Notes: generated by a model from the sequence alone, not told the origin. A DNA stretch of 64,000 nucleotides from Calliopsis andreniformis (GCF_051401765.1 NC_135067.1:22625501-22689500), one strand, 5' to 3'; positions 34,201 to 44,165 are shown, counted from the first letter of the stretch. Numbers and translations are program-made.

Positions 34201-37200
34201 ACTTTCGAGGAGTGGTGTGCCTATTAGCGATCGAAAGGAGTTTCCTGATTTCCCATCCCTCCAACTCGCTGATCTTTTGCCAAGGGTTTCGAAACACGCA
34301 AATAATCCTGATCTCCCATTCACCCACCAACACAAATAAGTATCCCATAAACATTTTCAACATTCGATTAAAACATTTATTCAAATTTAAAAGGAATCAC
34401 CCAGCCAATGAATACCACGCAAAAATGAATGACCCCCTCAATAATAAATGATCCTGGCGGGGTCCGTATTTAGAACCTGCAACTTACTCTTTGGTTTTCT
34501 TCTTAACATATCTTCTCTGTTAACGCGAGGTTGAAATACGATGTATATGTTGAATGCGGCTGGCGCGAGGTGCGAAAACCCTCGGTCGTACATTTACTGG
34601 ATCACGAGGCTGCTCGTAATAAGGCTTCCAGTGTAAATAATCGCGCGCTCGCGCGCAATACGCCTACGATAATCGACATCCGGTACATCCAGCCTAGCAA
34701 TTACCGTGCGCCTTTTCTATCATGACTCGTTCCATAAGTAATGTAGATCCTTCTCCTCCTCGCATAAACAAACGTATCTCGTTTGTATCGAAACTATTTA
34801 TGAAGTCCCCAAAGTGTGTTCACGTCTGAAACATCTCCACTCCATTCGAATTCAAAGTCCGAATTTGCGCAAGCGGGCGAGATGCAAAGGAATAGGAATG
34901 TTAATTGCGTTTTCAAAGTATATCGTAAATTTCGATCGCGAAAACTGCTTCCACCTGTGGCTAGAGTATATAATATAATGGGAACTCCATTTGTAGGCTA
35001 ATCGAAACTGAAGCGTTCATGTAGCCATAATGGAAGATCTGTTCTACACAATAATACATAATTGTAGACATACGCGTATCTGTCTACTAATCGCTACTTC
35101 TACTTGCAAAATAGTAACACTCTTCACAGAAGAATGTGCAATTATTATTACACTTTTGTAAAGCGTCTGCTTCTTATTATCTGAGCTACAAAACAATGAG
35201 AGAAATCTGCTAATACATCTCCAGATTAAAAGGGAGTTAAGTAGAGTTTTCGAGACTTTCTCTTTAATGAGACTCCATAAATAGAAATCAAGGGATGTGA
35301 TGTGTGAAGATCTTGTAGGCCAGTGCGCAACCGTGACATAATTTCTAACACGATGCCGGAAAGCAAAGAACCTACGATAGTAGAGGGTTATTTAAACTGC
35401 GCCGCGCCGCGCCGCGCCGCACCCCATTTTGGGCGAATGCGTCGCGAGCCCGGCCGATCTCGCTCGTTGGATTTCCCACGTAAGTCGCGATCCATCTTTG
35501 GCGGACAATGATCGCGCGTGGATCCGTTTGGCGTTGTGTATCGGAGCGGGCAGGAATTCCCGACGACGAAGGTGTGCCGCAACAACGCCTTTGTCTCTTG
35601 CCTTCGTTTCGAGCGCGAACGAGCGCTGGCGTGCACGCGTGAAACCGGAGAACCTTAGCGGCGCGTAACGCACCGAGATTAATGCGTAACCTTTATGAAG
35701 CGCGTCGCGAGTCGGCGCGATGCGTGCGTGGGCGTGCGCGAATTCCTTCGCTAGAACATCAAGCTCAAGCCTCGGACCTTTCCACTGGGTTCAATGAAAT
35801 CGCCGAGCTCTCGAGATCGTGCATCGCTCTTTCGACCATTCGTGCCTCGTTACGGACCGAAATACCCTCCTCCTGGCAATTAATGCAGATTCAAGGTCAC
35901 ATGAAACGTCGATTGATGCCAACGTTTCTGCAGTGTTCATTGTTAGCCTGTCAACTGTGAAAATCCGCCTCACTTTCATAGAGGATTTTTCCAATACGGA
36001 AGTAGTTGTGTTAGAATTTTGGAATTGCCGGTGAACCAGTTAACAGGTTAATGTTTTTTCTTAATGTCTCTGAAGGTGTTTTTTACCTCATTCAACGTGA
36101 ACTTCCTTTTAAAATGTATGATGGTCGAGTGAACTTACCGGTTGCACTGAAAGCATCTTTCGTGCTGACTGATGATTCCTCGCATTCTAACTTTTCCGCT
36201 GTGGTCGAGTCGCTGTCGCTCGCCTCTTTATTTCTGCAAGATGAATAGATTTATATTACTTTTTTTATGAGGGGCAAGTTCCAACATTCTCAAATAACTA
36301 GGTATCTAAACAATGTCTATCCTATTTGATTGCTTCTCGAAAAATCCGCAGAATGTATAAGTGGAAAAGGGTTATTGCAGTAAGGTTCTGCAGGGTGCTC
36401 CATTTTCTCTAAGTGGTCACTTAACTTTTTTTGACCACGCATGAGATGACCCACATTCATAAAGGGAGTAAATGCAATTTTCGGACCGATGGCCAAGCAT
36501 GTCATTAGCCTAACCACAGCCCTGCGAAATTTCACTCTTTCACTTAACCATCGTGCGTTCGAATTCACGTCGATATACGGGAATGTTGATTACTTGCTTT
36601 CGATTTTCTCAAGTCGGTCGAACGTATCGTTTCTTGGAACTGTACTGAATAATTCGAAATTTTAGATTAAATCTTTCGCAAAAATGGATAAAAAGGAGTT
36701 TGATTCGAGAACGTGTTAAACAAGGCGTTAAATTTGTATTACGTTAAGTGGAAGGTGTGGCATTTTATAAATAAGTGCGCGTAACCATTTTGCAACCATA
36801 AATCACAACAGGTATCTCAATCGAGGCGAGCCGGTGAATTTCTGAGGAAAAATATTATTCGAGTACAATTAGAGAATATACCCCATATAGCGTGCAGCTC
36901 GCTACCTCCCACAACTGCGAATGAATATACTATAAATTTGTACCTACTTAAATAGCTTCTTATGCAAACGCGTTGCGCGACAGATAAGATGGTAGATCAG
37001 TGTGAAATGCTGCATCCCAGTAAAATCGCGCAGATGGTATACTTTGATAAGTGGTAATAAGGAACGGGAACCAGTTCCAGAAGAAATGAGGTAGCGAAGG
37101 AAGGTATCTCGCGCGTGATCGTCCCGTTGCGGATAAACACTCCTTTGAGTCCCCCCTTTCGAGAGAGGCAATGGAAATATTTCTCTCCTCTCCTTTCGGC

Positions 37201-40200
37201 AAGGGCACTTCCCTGTGCACGTCATATTCCAATCATGTCAGTTTGTTCGTAAGTCTCAAGAGGAAGTTTCCTGTTTATTTAAGGACTAATGAAGCATGTC
37301 GTTGCTTGCACATCAAGTTAATGGACTATTTTGTCAATCATGTCAGAAGTGCGTTGATTTGGAAATAATTTGAAAATTTTAAACTTAGTTAATGTGATGC
37401 ACTGTAATCTGCTGATGATAGATATTTCAATGGAAGGTAGAAATAGGCTCAAAGTTACAAATATCCCAGTCTCCTTGGAAGTTTTCTAAGATCCATGCTT
37501 CCAATGAATAATCCATTTGCAGCTAAAATATACTAACTGTAAGCACGAAAAGAACTTACGTATTACTGTACTCAAGCGAATTCGTTTCCTCTTCCTCTCC
37601 AATCGTGGCCAAGTTACTTTGCCAGTAATAATCGTCTTGGTCGCTTTCGTCACTCGTCTCTTCCTCCTCGACGCTCTCCTTCTCGGTTTGTCTTCGAATT
37701 AGCCCAAAATTACGTAGATCGCTATTGACGTCGTCGATCGATCGATAGGGTTCCTCGCTGTGGCCCTCTTGTCGACAAAACAACTCTTTCTTCGATGGTA
37801 CTCCGATTTCCATCGATCGCTCCGAATTTCCGCTCATAATCGCATGATTATTGTACCGATCTGGTACAGATTCGCTGAAGCTCGTGGTGGCTTCGTCACT
37901 TTCCTCTTCCGATTCCTCCAATTCCGTAGAAATCGTAACCCCAGTCCTAAGTTCCTTACTTTTTTCGTTGCTCGGGGTAAACTCTAACTTAATTCTCTCC
38001 TTACCGCCATTCATTTCTTCGCTATTGCTCGTCAACTTTGCCCGTTCCACAGGCTTACTATCCTCGTTACGGGGGACTGGGTTCGCCCTCTGCGGCGAGA
38101 ACGCCTTTGCTTTCCGTATCTCAATTATCTCTAGCACTTTGTTCGTCCTGGTTCCCTCGTCTCCATGAAGATCGTAATCCTTGGTCGACTCTGTGTCCTC
38201 CGACTCGTCGCTTCTTTTCTTCTCCAAGTTTCCAACGTCATTGTTGACGATCCTACATAAAATTGCATTCTCTTCCAAGTCGCGTTCGGCCTGCGTCGTG
38301 GCTTTAGGCTCCTCCAGTTTTGCAGGAGCGACGTCCAGTTTTGAGCGCGACGGTTCGTCGTCCTGCTTTTCGAAACTCGTTTGCTTCGACTCGGGCAACG
38401 AGGGAGGCTTGACCTCTGCTCGAGGCGCAACGCTGGGCGGCGGAGGCGGTGGCGGAGGCCTCTTCCGCCTAGCCTTGACGTCTCTTCGGGGCAGCGGCTT
38501 GGGTGGTAGAACAGGAGCCTCCTTCTGCCCATCGGAGGACTCTGTGCTGGATGCCTCAGACAATTTCTGCAGCTCTGTCGACCGATCGTTCGTCGGTTGA
38601 TTGACGCTGATTCTGTTCACGTGATTTCTCGCTGGCAAAGGGGGAGGCGTTTTATCTTGTCCACAGGACGTCTCCTTGAGCTTGTCCTGAGGCGAGTCCG
38701 TTCCGTGGAACTCCTCGTGGCTGCCGTTCACGCGCTCGACGAGCTCTACGTCGTCTTTAATTGGCCTGAAATGCGTGGTCGAGTCGGCGGCCAGATCGGC
38801 CGTGTAGAAGAGATCTGGCCTGGCTTCGTGACCGTAGCTCAGAGGAGCGTCTTGGAAGCTCAGAGGTGGCTGAAATGTGATCGTTTCTTCGATCACTACC
38901 GTGTTCGGTGCCACTACTGCCGTGACCCTTTCCACTTCTCCTCGGGACTCTACGTGGGTCACGGCCTCGGAACTAGCCAAACGACGCAGTAAATAGTCAG
39001 GCGGAGTCGTGGCGTAGTCGCCGTCGAAATTGTCGAAAGTACAAATCGCTTTGGGCAGCTGAAAGTCGCGGTCAGATGCCCGATCAAAGTCCTGATCGAT
39101 CCGTGAGACATCGTTCGGCTGCTCAGAGGTGGTCGAAGCCGTCGAGGCAGTGGAAATAGTCGATACTCGATCAGACGTTGAGAATCGATCGATTACTGTA
39201 GACATGGAGCTTCCTGTGTCGTCTGACGTGCTTCCGTGAGTCGAACCGCATTGAGACCTGGCGTCCATATAAACCATTGCTTCTGGAGGTTCCTGAAAAC
39301 GTGTGTACATTAATATTGGATGTTATTCAAGTAATATGTATGGAATAAAATGAACGTAATCGCTCTTATTATACCCGAACCTGTTTCGGCTTCACCGTCT
39401 CCTTCGGTGAGCCTTTCGGACTCTCTTGCGCAGATCCGTTCGCGATTTTTGGCGAGGATTCGCAGCTCTCATACGTGGTGGACTTGCTGTCGTTTTGACT
39501 GGCAGGCTTTGAGCTAGGGGAGCTGTTCTGGGAGCTGCTCTGCGAGCTACTTTGCGAGCTGCTCTGCGACCTGGATCCATTCCAGGACTTCTTCGCAGGA
39601 CTCGGGTTCGCCTCGCCGTCAGCCAAGCCTCGGGCTTGCCTCAGCTTCCGTGGCGGCACAGGCGGAGGCGCCGACGGAAGCTCTGGCGGCACCTTGCTCT
39701 TCTCCGGGGAACTCTTTTTCTCGGCGCTCACCACCTCGGGGCGGAGTGCCCCCCTGCACCTGACCATCAGCTTGATAACCAGCTGCGACTCCTTCAGTCG
39801 CCTCACGCAATCCAGCCGAGTCATGTGTGTCACTGGTACACCGTCTATCGAGAGTACCTGGAAAAGAGAGACGGAATAACGTGAGCGACGCGCACGTGAG
39901 ATACAGCAGGCTTGTTTCTTGCGTGGCTTCGCGCTATAAACAAAACCGCCCAGCTCTCCTGGGAATCGGTACACGGCAAGTGGGTCTCGAAAATTATAGG
40001 TGGAATCGCTGAGTCTCGTGACACGGAAAACGCGATTCGAGTCGATTTCGAGTCGATTTCGAGTCGATTTCGAGACGCACTTGCCGAAATCCTACTACCT
40101 CGTTTCTATGATAACTGGCATCAGTTTCGATACATACTAATTTTAGAAAATTTTTACTGTTATTTCAACATCTACTGCGTGCATAGAGACGTCTACCAGT

Positions 40201-40677
40201 CGAAAGTTAATTGTTCGAAGAAATTGTTGGCCATTTCCTTACCTCGTCACCTTCTCCCAAAGTACCCCACGAGCACTTGGCTCTACTGGCAGGACTCTGC
40301 TCGGCGCAACTCTGCACGAATAGCCTTCTGACTCGTTCCGAGGTCTTGTTCCCTCCCTCGAACTTGAGGCCGAACCCCAAGCGTTCTCCGGGCAGCCTGT
40401 ACACTTCGACTTCCTCCTCGAGGGGGCCGTCGACCCCGTTCGCTTGAGTCTTCAAGGTTCCAGGCGGCGGTTCATCTCCCTGTTTGCCACTGTTCCCAAT
40501 CGACAGAACGGTGACGAAGTTTTCTGGCGGCGGCGGCGGCGGCTGGCTCTCGACGTTCACCACCGTCACGAAATCCTCCGAAGCACTCTTGGCGACATCC
40601 ATTTTCCGGCTCGTTCTTAAAGCGTTCCATTCATCGCGGGCTCGTTGATCTTTACCGTTCGGAATGTTGGCCACTCC
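4084..40677 (-). CDS. bbg: big bang-like triple-PDZ scaffold (IL16/PDZD2 family), whole coding span
   Basis: Ten exons on the minus strand: 40677-40243, 39857-39381, 39292-37560, 36233-36139, 18550-18476, 8749-8150, 8071-7131, 7034-4592, 4479-4324, 4253-4084. Every junction is GT-AG and in phase. Starting at the Met at 40602 the product is 2,349 residues. PDZ1 is about residues 64-155, PDZ2 about 2130-2217 and PDZ3 about 2255-2345, so the last two PDZ domains sit at the extreme C terminus as in IL16 and PDZD2. Between them are about 1,970 mostly disordered residues rich in Ser, Pro and charged repeats, with SH3-ligand-like motifs ([24 protein letters not shown]). Fly big bang is a PDZ protein of epithelial cortex/septate junctions involved in growth and gut tolerance; the same role is inferred here. 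The PDZ call is very safe and the bbg orthology is probable. Upstream 5' exons may exist beyond 40677. Confidence 0.82.
4324..4479 (-). CDS. bbg: bbg exon: N-terminal half of PDZ3
   Basis: Acceptor TAATCAAAG at 4480; donor ACTG|GTACGT at 4324/4323; phase 1 both ends. It reads [20 protein letters not shown], then [20 protein letters not shown], and ends [16 protein letters not shown] is the canonical carboxylate-binding loop; the arrangement ([10 protein letters not shown]...GD.PL.I..IF) matches the last PDZ of IL16 and PDZD2 closely. Confidence 0.9.
4592..7034 (-). CDS. bbg: bbg exon: largest exon, disordered region then PDZ2
   Basis: Acceptor ATCTTTGCAG at 7035; donor ATCGAAG|GTGAGT at 4592/4591. 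It has 814 complete codons. Most is Ser-rich disorder with motifs such as [17 protein letters not shown]. The last ~110 residues are PDZ2: [20 protein letters not shown], then [20 protein letters not shown] and [20 protein letters not shown]. The GLGF-type loop is replaced by SVGITLAGG, typical of IL16/PDZD2-group domains. The frame appears to continue upstream of the acceptor through a TTG, but those bases are intron. Confidence 0.9.
7131..8071 (-). CDS. bbg: bbg exon: Ser/Thr/Pro-rich linker
   Basis: Acceptor TCTTCCACCAG at 8072; donor CATCAG|GTAAGT at 7131/7130. It finishes a Gly codon and reads [20 protein letters not shown], with many SPxx, TPPSSP and SLxS motifs suitable for proline-directed and basophilic kinases. 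A basic patch [15 protein letters not shown] near the end looks like a 14-3-3/AGC-kinase-type site (RRRSIS). Disordered; no fold recognised. Confidence 0.85.
8150..8749 (-). CDS. bbg: bbg exon: 600-base phase-symmetric exon
   Basis: Acceptor CGTAATTTCAG at 8750; donor ACTG|GTAAAC at 8150/8149; phase 1 on both sides, 199 complete codons. It starts [18 protein letters not shown] and ends [11 protein letters not shown], a proline motif. An internal Met at 8732-8730 (MDNCGGG) could start a shorter isoform from an intronic promoter. No recognised fold; thymine/serine-type disorder-promoting residues and many valines are present. Confidence 0.82.
9041..9260 (-). promoter_or_regulatory. Candidate internal promoter/first exon for a short bbg isoform
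   Basis: This CpG-rich patch lies 300-500 bases upstream of the 8150-8749 exon. It has two CCAAT boxes 18 bases apart (plus-strand positions 9150-9154 and 9168-9172) and, on the minus strand, a plausible donor GAAA|GTAAAG at 9050. Splicing to the acceptor at 8750 would let translation start at the Met at 8732. Everything here is inference from motifs and position. Confidence 0.25.
10271..10314. repeat. 10-base tandem repeat, 4.4 units
   Basis: The unit TCGCTCGAAT is repeated exactly four times from 10271 and followed by TCGC. No associated gene. Confidence 0.95.
11511..11533. repeat. GC pentamer array (GCGCG/GCGGC)
   Basis: A short array of the pentamer GGCGC lies at the 3' end of a GC-rich patch. 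Similar pentamers recur near 30207, 35398 and 46671. Confidence 0.8.
12519..12540 (+). other. G-quadruplex motif
   Basis: G runs of 5, 5, 3 and 4 are separated by loops A, A and AGA, satisfying the usual G3+N1-7 quadruplex rule with very short loops. A purine-rich, TGGCAGGG-repeated stretch precedes it from 12481. On the minus (bbg sense) strand this is C-rich. Confidence 0.75.
15679..15890. repeat. 23-base minisatellite, about nine units
   Basis: The core ACCGT (with GCCGT and ACGGT variants) occurs at 15701, 15724, 15747, 15770, 15793, 15816, 15839, 15862 and 15885, a strict 23-base period. The AT-rich part of the unit is AAATTTGAAATTTTGACCGT-like. Divergence increases towards both ends. 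Confidence 0.95.
18476..18550 (-). CDS. bbg: bbg micro-exon (75 bases, phase-symmetric)
   Basis: Acceptor CTTTTTTGCAG at 18551; donor ACGCAG|GTAAGC at 18476/18475. It completes an Ala codon from the 36139-36233 exon, reads [20 protein letters not shown] then NLNA, and leaves one base (G) that makes Glu with the next exon. Both borders are phase 1, so it can be skipped without shifting the frame. It is isolated by introns of 17.6 and 9.7 kb; the call depends on splice sites and phase only. Confidence 0.7.
18623..18660. repeat. 11-base tandem repeat next to the bbg micro-exon
   Basis: GGTGGAAAACT is repeated three times plus GGTGG. It lies about 70 bases upstream (in gene direction) of the acceptor of the 18476-18550 exon. 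Confidence 0.95.
19074..19114. repeat. 10-base pyrimidine tandem repeat
   Basis: CTTTTCTCTC is repeated three times from 19081 with partial units on each side; all-pyrimidine on the plus strand. Confidence 0.9.
20704..20724. repeat. (TTC)n microsatellite
   Basis: Seven TTC units lie at the start of a pyrimidine-rich stretch that continues to about 20890. Confidence 0.95.
20901..20940. repeat. 8-base GC tandem repeat, five exact units
   Basis: CCGCCGCG is repeated five times without error (40 bases). It is bounded by CTTTTCCACGGA on the left and TGGTGCAGGACA on the right. Confidence 0.95.
26865..26885 (+). promoter_or_regulatory. CTCF-like motif 1
   Basis: AGCAGCGCCGCGAGGTGG resembles the CTCF core written on this strand (AGCGCCACCTAGTGG): the AGCGCC and GTGG ends are intact and the middle differs. 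One of four similar motifs in the same orientation within 1.9 kb. Confidence 0.25.
27167..27508 (+). repeat. Diverged direct duplication with CTCF-like motifs 2 and 3
   Basis: Copy A starts CCAGCGCCGCGAAGTGGGCG at 27167 and copy B starts GCAGCGCCATGAAGTGGACG at about 27415. Each is followed by GATTCCA(T/C)TAT and, 64 and 78 bases after AGCGCC respectively, by the same ATTTTGTATTGCGTC. Two shared anchors in the same order show a local duplication with an indel, not two chance motifs. Confidence 0.6.
28217..28289. mobile_element. Small pogo/Tigger-like MITE remnant (73 bases)
   Basis: The left end CAGTAAAACCTCGATTAA is the typical terminal inverted repeat of pogo/Tigger-type Tc1-mariner elements. 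The right end, read in reverse complement (CAATCGAACCTTGGTTAA), matches it at about 15 of 20 positions. The element is flanked by TA on both sides (28215-28216 and 28290-28291), the expected target duplication. It is too short to code for a transposase. Confidence 0.65.
28734..28752 (+). promoter_or_regulatory. CTCF-like motif 4
   Basis: GGAGCGCCCTCCGATGG matches the CTCF core GCGCCCTCTGGTGG at 12 of 14 positions, in the same orientation as the motifs at 26865, 27167 and 27415. Motif-only evidence. Confidence 0.25.
30207..30232. repeat. (GCGCC)n pentamer array
   Basis: About five units of the GC-only pentamer lie in a GC-rich patch; a related GCCGCGCCGCGG occurs at about 29992. Confidence 0.9.
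35398..35421. repeat. (GCGCC)n pentamer array
   Basis: About 4.5 units of GCGCC lie directly after an AT-rich stretch (GTTATTTAAACT). Confidence 0.9.
36139..36233 (-). CDS. bbg: bbg small exon (95 bases)
   Basis: Acceptor CATCTTGCAG at 36234; donor ACCG|GTAAGT at 36139/36138. It takes one base to finish the Thr codon begun in the exon at 37560, reads [20 protein letters not shown], then [11 protein letters not shown], and leaves phase 1. The reading frame is acidic and Ser/Thr-rich, like its neighbours. Phase compatibility on both sides and strong splice sites are the support. Confidence 0.75.
36234..37559 (-). other. bbg intron (1.3 kb), no further feature seen
   Basis: Bounded by the GTAAGT donor of the 37560-39292 exon and the CATCTTGCAG acceptor of the 36139-36233 exon. 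No open frame with exon-like borders and no notable repeat was seen inside. Confidence 0.7.
37560..39292 (-). CDS. bbg: bbg exon: large disordered, proline-rich exon
   Basis: The acceptor is ACGTTTTCAG at 39293 and the donor is AATAC|GTAAGT at 37560/37559 (phase 2), giving 577 complete codons. The encoded region is low in hydrophobics. It contains [22 protein letters not shown] and [11 protein letters not shown], then acidic stretches ([26 protein letters not shown]). It has no recognised fold. It is likely a docking region for SH3, EVH1 or profilin-type partners; that is an inference from composition. Confidence 0.85.
39381..39857 (-). CDS. bbg: bbg exon: C-terminal half of PDZ1 plus proline/serine-rich linker
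   Basis: After the acceptor TCTTTTCCAG at 39858 the exon reads [20 protein letters not shown] and [12 protein letters not shown]. This completes PDZ1 exactly where the previous exon stopped (GDE|VLSIDG). It then carries PPVPPRKLR (an SH3-ligand-like motif) and a degenerate SSQ/SSS repeat. The donor is either AACAG|GTTCGG (end 39381) or CGG|GTATAA six bases on (end 39375); both keep phase 0 and differ by the residues Val-Arg. Confidence 0.85.
40034..40075. repeat. 11-base tandem repeat in a bbg intron
   Basis: GATTTCGAGTC is repeated about 3.8 times, the first unit lacking one T. It lies in the intron between the two halves of PDZ1. Confidence 0.95.
40243..40677 (-). CDS. bbg: bbg exon: first recognised coding exon, N-terminal half of PDZ1
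   Basis: The acceptor is CTGCTTTCAG at 40678 and the donor is GAG|GTAAGG at 40243/40242. The frame is open from the acceptor. A Met at 40602-40600 ([15 protein letters not shown]) is the first in-frame ATG in the exon and the probable start if the first 75 bases are 5' UTR. If not, 25 further residues ([11 protein letters not shown]...) are coding and joined to an exon I could not find. A run of six prolines and FVTVLSIG come next. The PDZ carboxylate-binding loop [10 protein letters not shown] is at about residues 75-84. The exon stops at GEGDE, mid-domain. Confidence 0.8.
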
Positions 40678-43600
40678 CTGAAAGCAGGTCCGCGCTATTG
40701 TAGACAATCCATGTGTCGTAATCGATGAACAAGTTTTTACGAGTTTGTCCGTTTTATGGAGTAGGCGATCGTCCGGATTTCTTTTCCAACGAGTCGTCGA
40801 ACGAGATTATTATCGCTTTCTCTATTAATTTGATTGCGGAATGGTGCCGTGGTTAATAAATGGGAATAAGTTTCTTTGGAAATGGAATAATAAATTGCGA
40901 GTCCAGTAATGGTTGGTGGTGCGGTAGTTATTGTTAAATATAGGAGCCGTTTACATAGCAGTCGACAACTGAATTTGATCATTACGTCGTGCCAGAGTAC
41001 GCGCTTAATATAATTATGATAAATGTTAATAGCATCGTGGCGGTGCTAAAGTCGGAGATAACATGGATTGGCACAACTACAGTTTAATTCGATCTGTCGG
41101 CAAAGTCTTAAGCAAACCGTTCATGTGTCGATATCGCAACTCCACTTAATCGAGGGAAATCGGAATGTGTACCTACACACTTGTCGCACAGAAACCTCTC
41201 GGATTGTCGTGAAGAAGCGGCTGCAGAATAGATGCCGGCAAACTGTGTCACGTAGCACGAACATCTTCTCGGTCGGTCATTAAGCGATCTTAACTACATG
41301 CCGACGTACTCGCGTGACCAACTTAACACGGAACTTTCTTGTAAGCGGCTGTACTTGCCTGTTTCCTCGTCTAGCCATGTACTGTTACAATGCGATTACG
41401 GTGCAAATTGCAAACAAATATGAAATACGCGTGGATGGCAGACAGCGGCAGTGTCGGGGCCTCCTAAACGAATCATTCAATTTACATTTATATTAGGAAA
41501 GTTAATTTACGTGCGTGCTCGCGTGACAAGACCGAAATCGGAAACGAATGACAAGCCGGAAAGAGAAAAACGTCAGGCACGATCCTTTTCTCCGGAACGA
41601 CTGGAGAGATTCCTTCTCACGATTCAGAGAGAATATTTTCCAGAGAGTCGAGAGATTCCCCCGACGATCCCGACCAATAAGTCTTCGAGGGGCGACGCCG
41701 CGACTCTTTATTCACCGCCTCCGTTCGTTTTCACTCGTCAGCATCTACCGATCGTTTGGAGATATGTACACGGTGCTCCCTTATCGATGCTACACTGCGA
41801 GAGCTTGTTCTCCGTCGAAACAGAAGTCGGAAATCATGCAATCGTACAAGAATTATGTTCAGCTGTACATTTACTTCTTTCAATTCTATTATGAATGAAT
41901 ACGGATTTAAAGAGTTCAGGTCCTAGTAAATATTACTTCGTAGAACTTAATGAAGAATTTTAGTTGAAACTTTGAAAGATAGCTATTTAATAAGAAGTGT
42001 ATTGACGATAGTAGATTCTAAGACTAACATATTACCTACCGTCTAGCGTCTATAAATCATGGTTGTCAAAGATTACTGCCTATTGGCGAGAATAATCTTC
42101 CGATAGGATCACTCTGTATATTACTTATTCTCTAGCGAGAAAGTATGCTGACTTCCAGCCGGGACCATCGATGGTGGGCTTCCTCTCCTCCGCCTGTCCC
42201 GCCTCCGATTTCCGTAGATCACCAGAAGTAGAAAGTAGATTGACCCGGGGTCACCGACGAGCAATCAGCTGATCGCCAGCGGAACGTCGAATCACGGTCG
42301 CGATTTTTCATAATTCCTGTGGCGTTTTTCATCGTGGTCCTCTCGCCTCTCACGCGATTCGCGAGAATGGAAAGTCTTTCCTCGAGCGCCGTAGATCATT
42401 ACAGTGAAACATTCAGGCTCCTGGGGTATGCGCAGCACACTTCTATCTAAGACACGTCCCATTTTGCGGCAACAAAAAGTCACTTAGAAAGTTTTTCAAA
42501 CAATAAATCGAAGAGGAGCGTACATAATTCGATAGAGGAATCGGGAAATTGTTGAGACTACTGTGCTGAAGCAGCAGTTAACGACTCTCTGGGCACATTA
42601 TTCAGTGTGAACGAGCAAATTTGTCATTTCGATGGACTCTATAATCGAGTCCCGGATATTTGGTCCCGGTGCCTTGAATTAGCAGTTTCGAAAAGCTCTT
42701 TTCGCTACCAACGACAGTTGAAAGGAGAATCGGGGGACTCTCTTAACGAGCTAAAAGACCGCAGCGCTTGTTAACAGTTAGTTCGAGATTCCTGGAGAGT
42801 AGGTTCTACGTCATTGATCATGAATAATCGAGTGCACCAGTGGCAGACTTTCTTCGCGGCGCGTTAACGCGGACCAGAAATTCCATTCCAACATCGGAAA
42901 CCTGGTTTGCTAAACTAACGCACCACGCTTTCGTGATTTTGTCAAATGGTCGTCGCTTACACTCGCGATATGTTCGAATTTCGAAGCCTCGAATTTCACG
43001 AGGCCTCCGTTTCCCCCGTTCCTCTCTCACTAATTAATCATCGTATCGGTAGTTACGATTTGACGACATTTGAAAGAGTGAAGAAACTTAAACGCAAGTC
43101 TCACGAGATTGAAGAAATTCGAAAGCGACGGGTGGCGATGTACTTTGCCGAAAGAGATCGAACGAAATCTCTGGCGAAGAATGCATGATTTGGGCTGCAA
43201 AAAATTGATTCGCGTGCAGAGCACTGAGCAGGGTGGGACGGGAGAGAAGCCGAAGAGCCATACAAGTGCGCGTAACGGAATTCGTAGCCGCAGGGTCGAG
43301 CGGCACATTCTCGGTACGCGTTGCCTCTCTCGCTGGAGTCGCCGCACCGGCCCCAGACTCCTTGTGAAAATATTACGAAACCGCGTGTTCCGATTTGCAA
43401 GATGAGCCTCATCGATCCTGCCCACCTCCAATGCTCCGTTTCCACTTCAAACTTGACACGGAATTCGAGCGCGCTGAATGAAGCGCTGCTCGTAAACACG
43501 ATCGCTCCAACTTCTCTGGCTTTCCCTCAGCTTCGCTAAACTTGCATCAATTCAGTGCAAAACATTCCAGATTCGATTGGAACTTTCGTGCGAGCAGAGT

Positions 43601-44135
43601 TTCAGCGTTTAAAGATTCCTCGTCTCCAGGTGATCTAGATTGCAACGACTGACAAGTGGATTTGTTTCTGCGGTGAAACGCAGCTTTCCGCGCGGATTGG
43701 TATTTACGATTCTTACCGTAAGTGGCCCTAGAATTCCTGTCGGAGTGACAGAAACGCAAGCTAACTGTGTTAACTAGAGACGTATCCGAATTTGTTTTAC
43801 TGATGAGAGCGAATATTGTTCTTTATGGAGCACGCTTCCTGAGCGGTCAAGGGCTTCGAAGGGGAAATTAGTTGGATATTGTAGAGGGCTCGCTCTCCGA
43901 GGGAGCCTTCTAACTGCTCATCCGCCTTGACACCCAAAACTGTAACCGCATCCTAGTAAATGCGCGGCTCGATTACCGACAGCTAATCGGTTTGTCAAAC
44001 AACCGGGACAGCTGAACCTGCTCCGAATTAATAAACCGCTCGATACTGACCTACAACTTCTCGTCGCGGTGCTCGCTCGGTCTAATTCGAACGGTCGCAT
44101 TCCACTTTTAATGTCCGTTCGATCGTTTTGGATTC

Positions 44136-44165
44136 TGGATCGTCAAAATCGCTTTTGACGATCCA
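44136..44165. other. Perfect 13-bp hairpin with tetraloop
   Basis: The arms TGGATCGTCAAAA and TTTTGACGATCCA pair perfectly around a 4-base loop (TCGC on plus, GCGA on minus). On the minus strand the loop is of the GNRA type, which would make an unusually stable RNA stem-loop. Confidence 0.9.

Larger units (their letters stand above)
18551..36138 (-). other. bbg long intron (17.6 kb) with repeats, a MITE and CTCF-like motifs
   Basis: No coding exon could be joined in phase within this interval. It contains short tandem arrays (18623, 19074, 20704, 20901, 30207, 35398), a purine-to-pyrimidine strand switch at 20.4-20.9 kb, a diverged duplicated segment with CTCF-like motifs at 27.17-27.51 kb and a pogo/Tigger-like MITE at 28217-28289. 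Several GC-rich patches could be enhancers or internal promoters. Open frames of up to 242 codons occur on both strands but have low-complexity or unrecognised products and no supporting signals. Confidence 0.65.
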
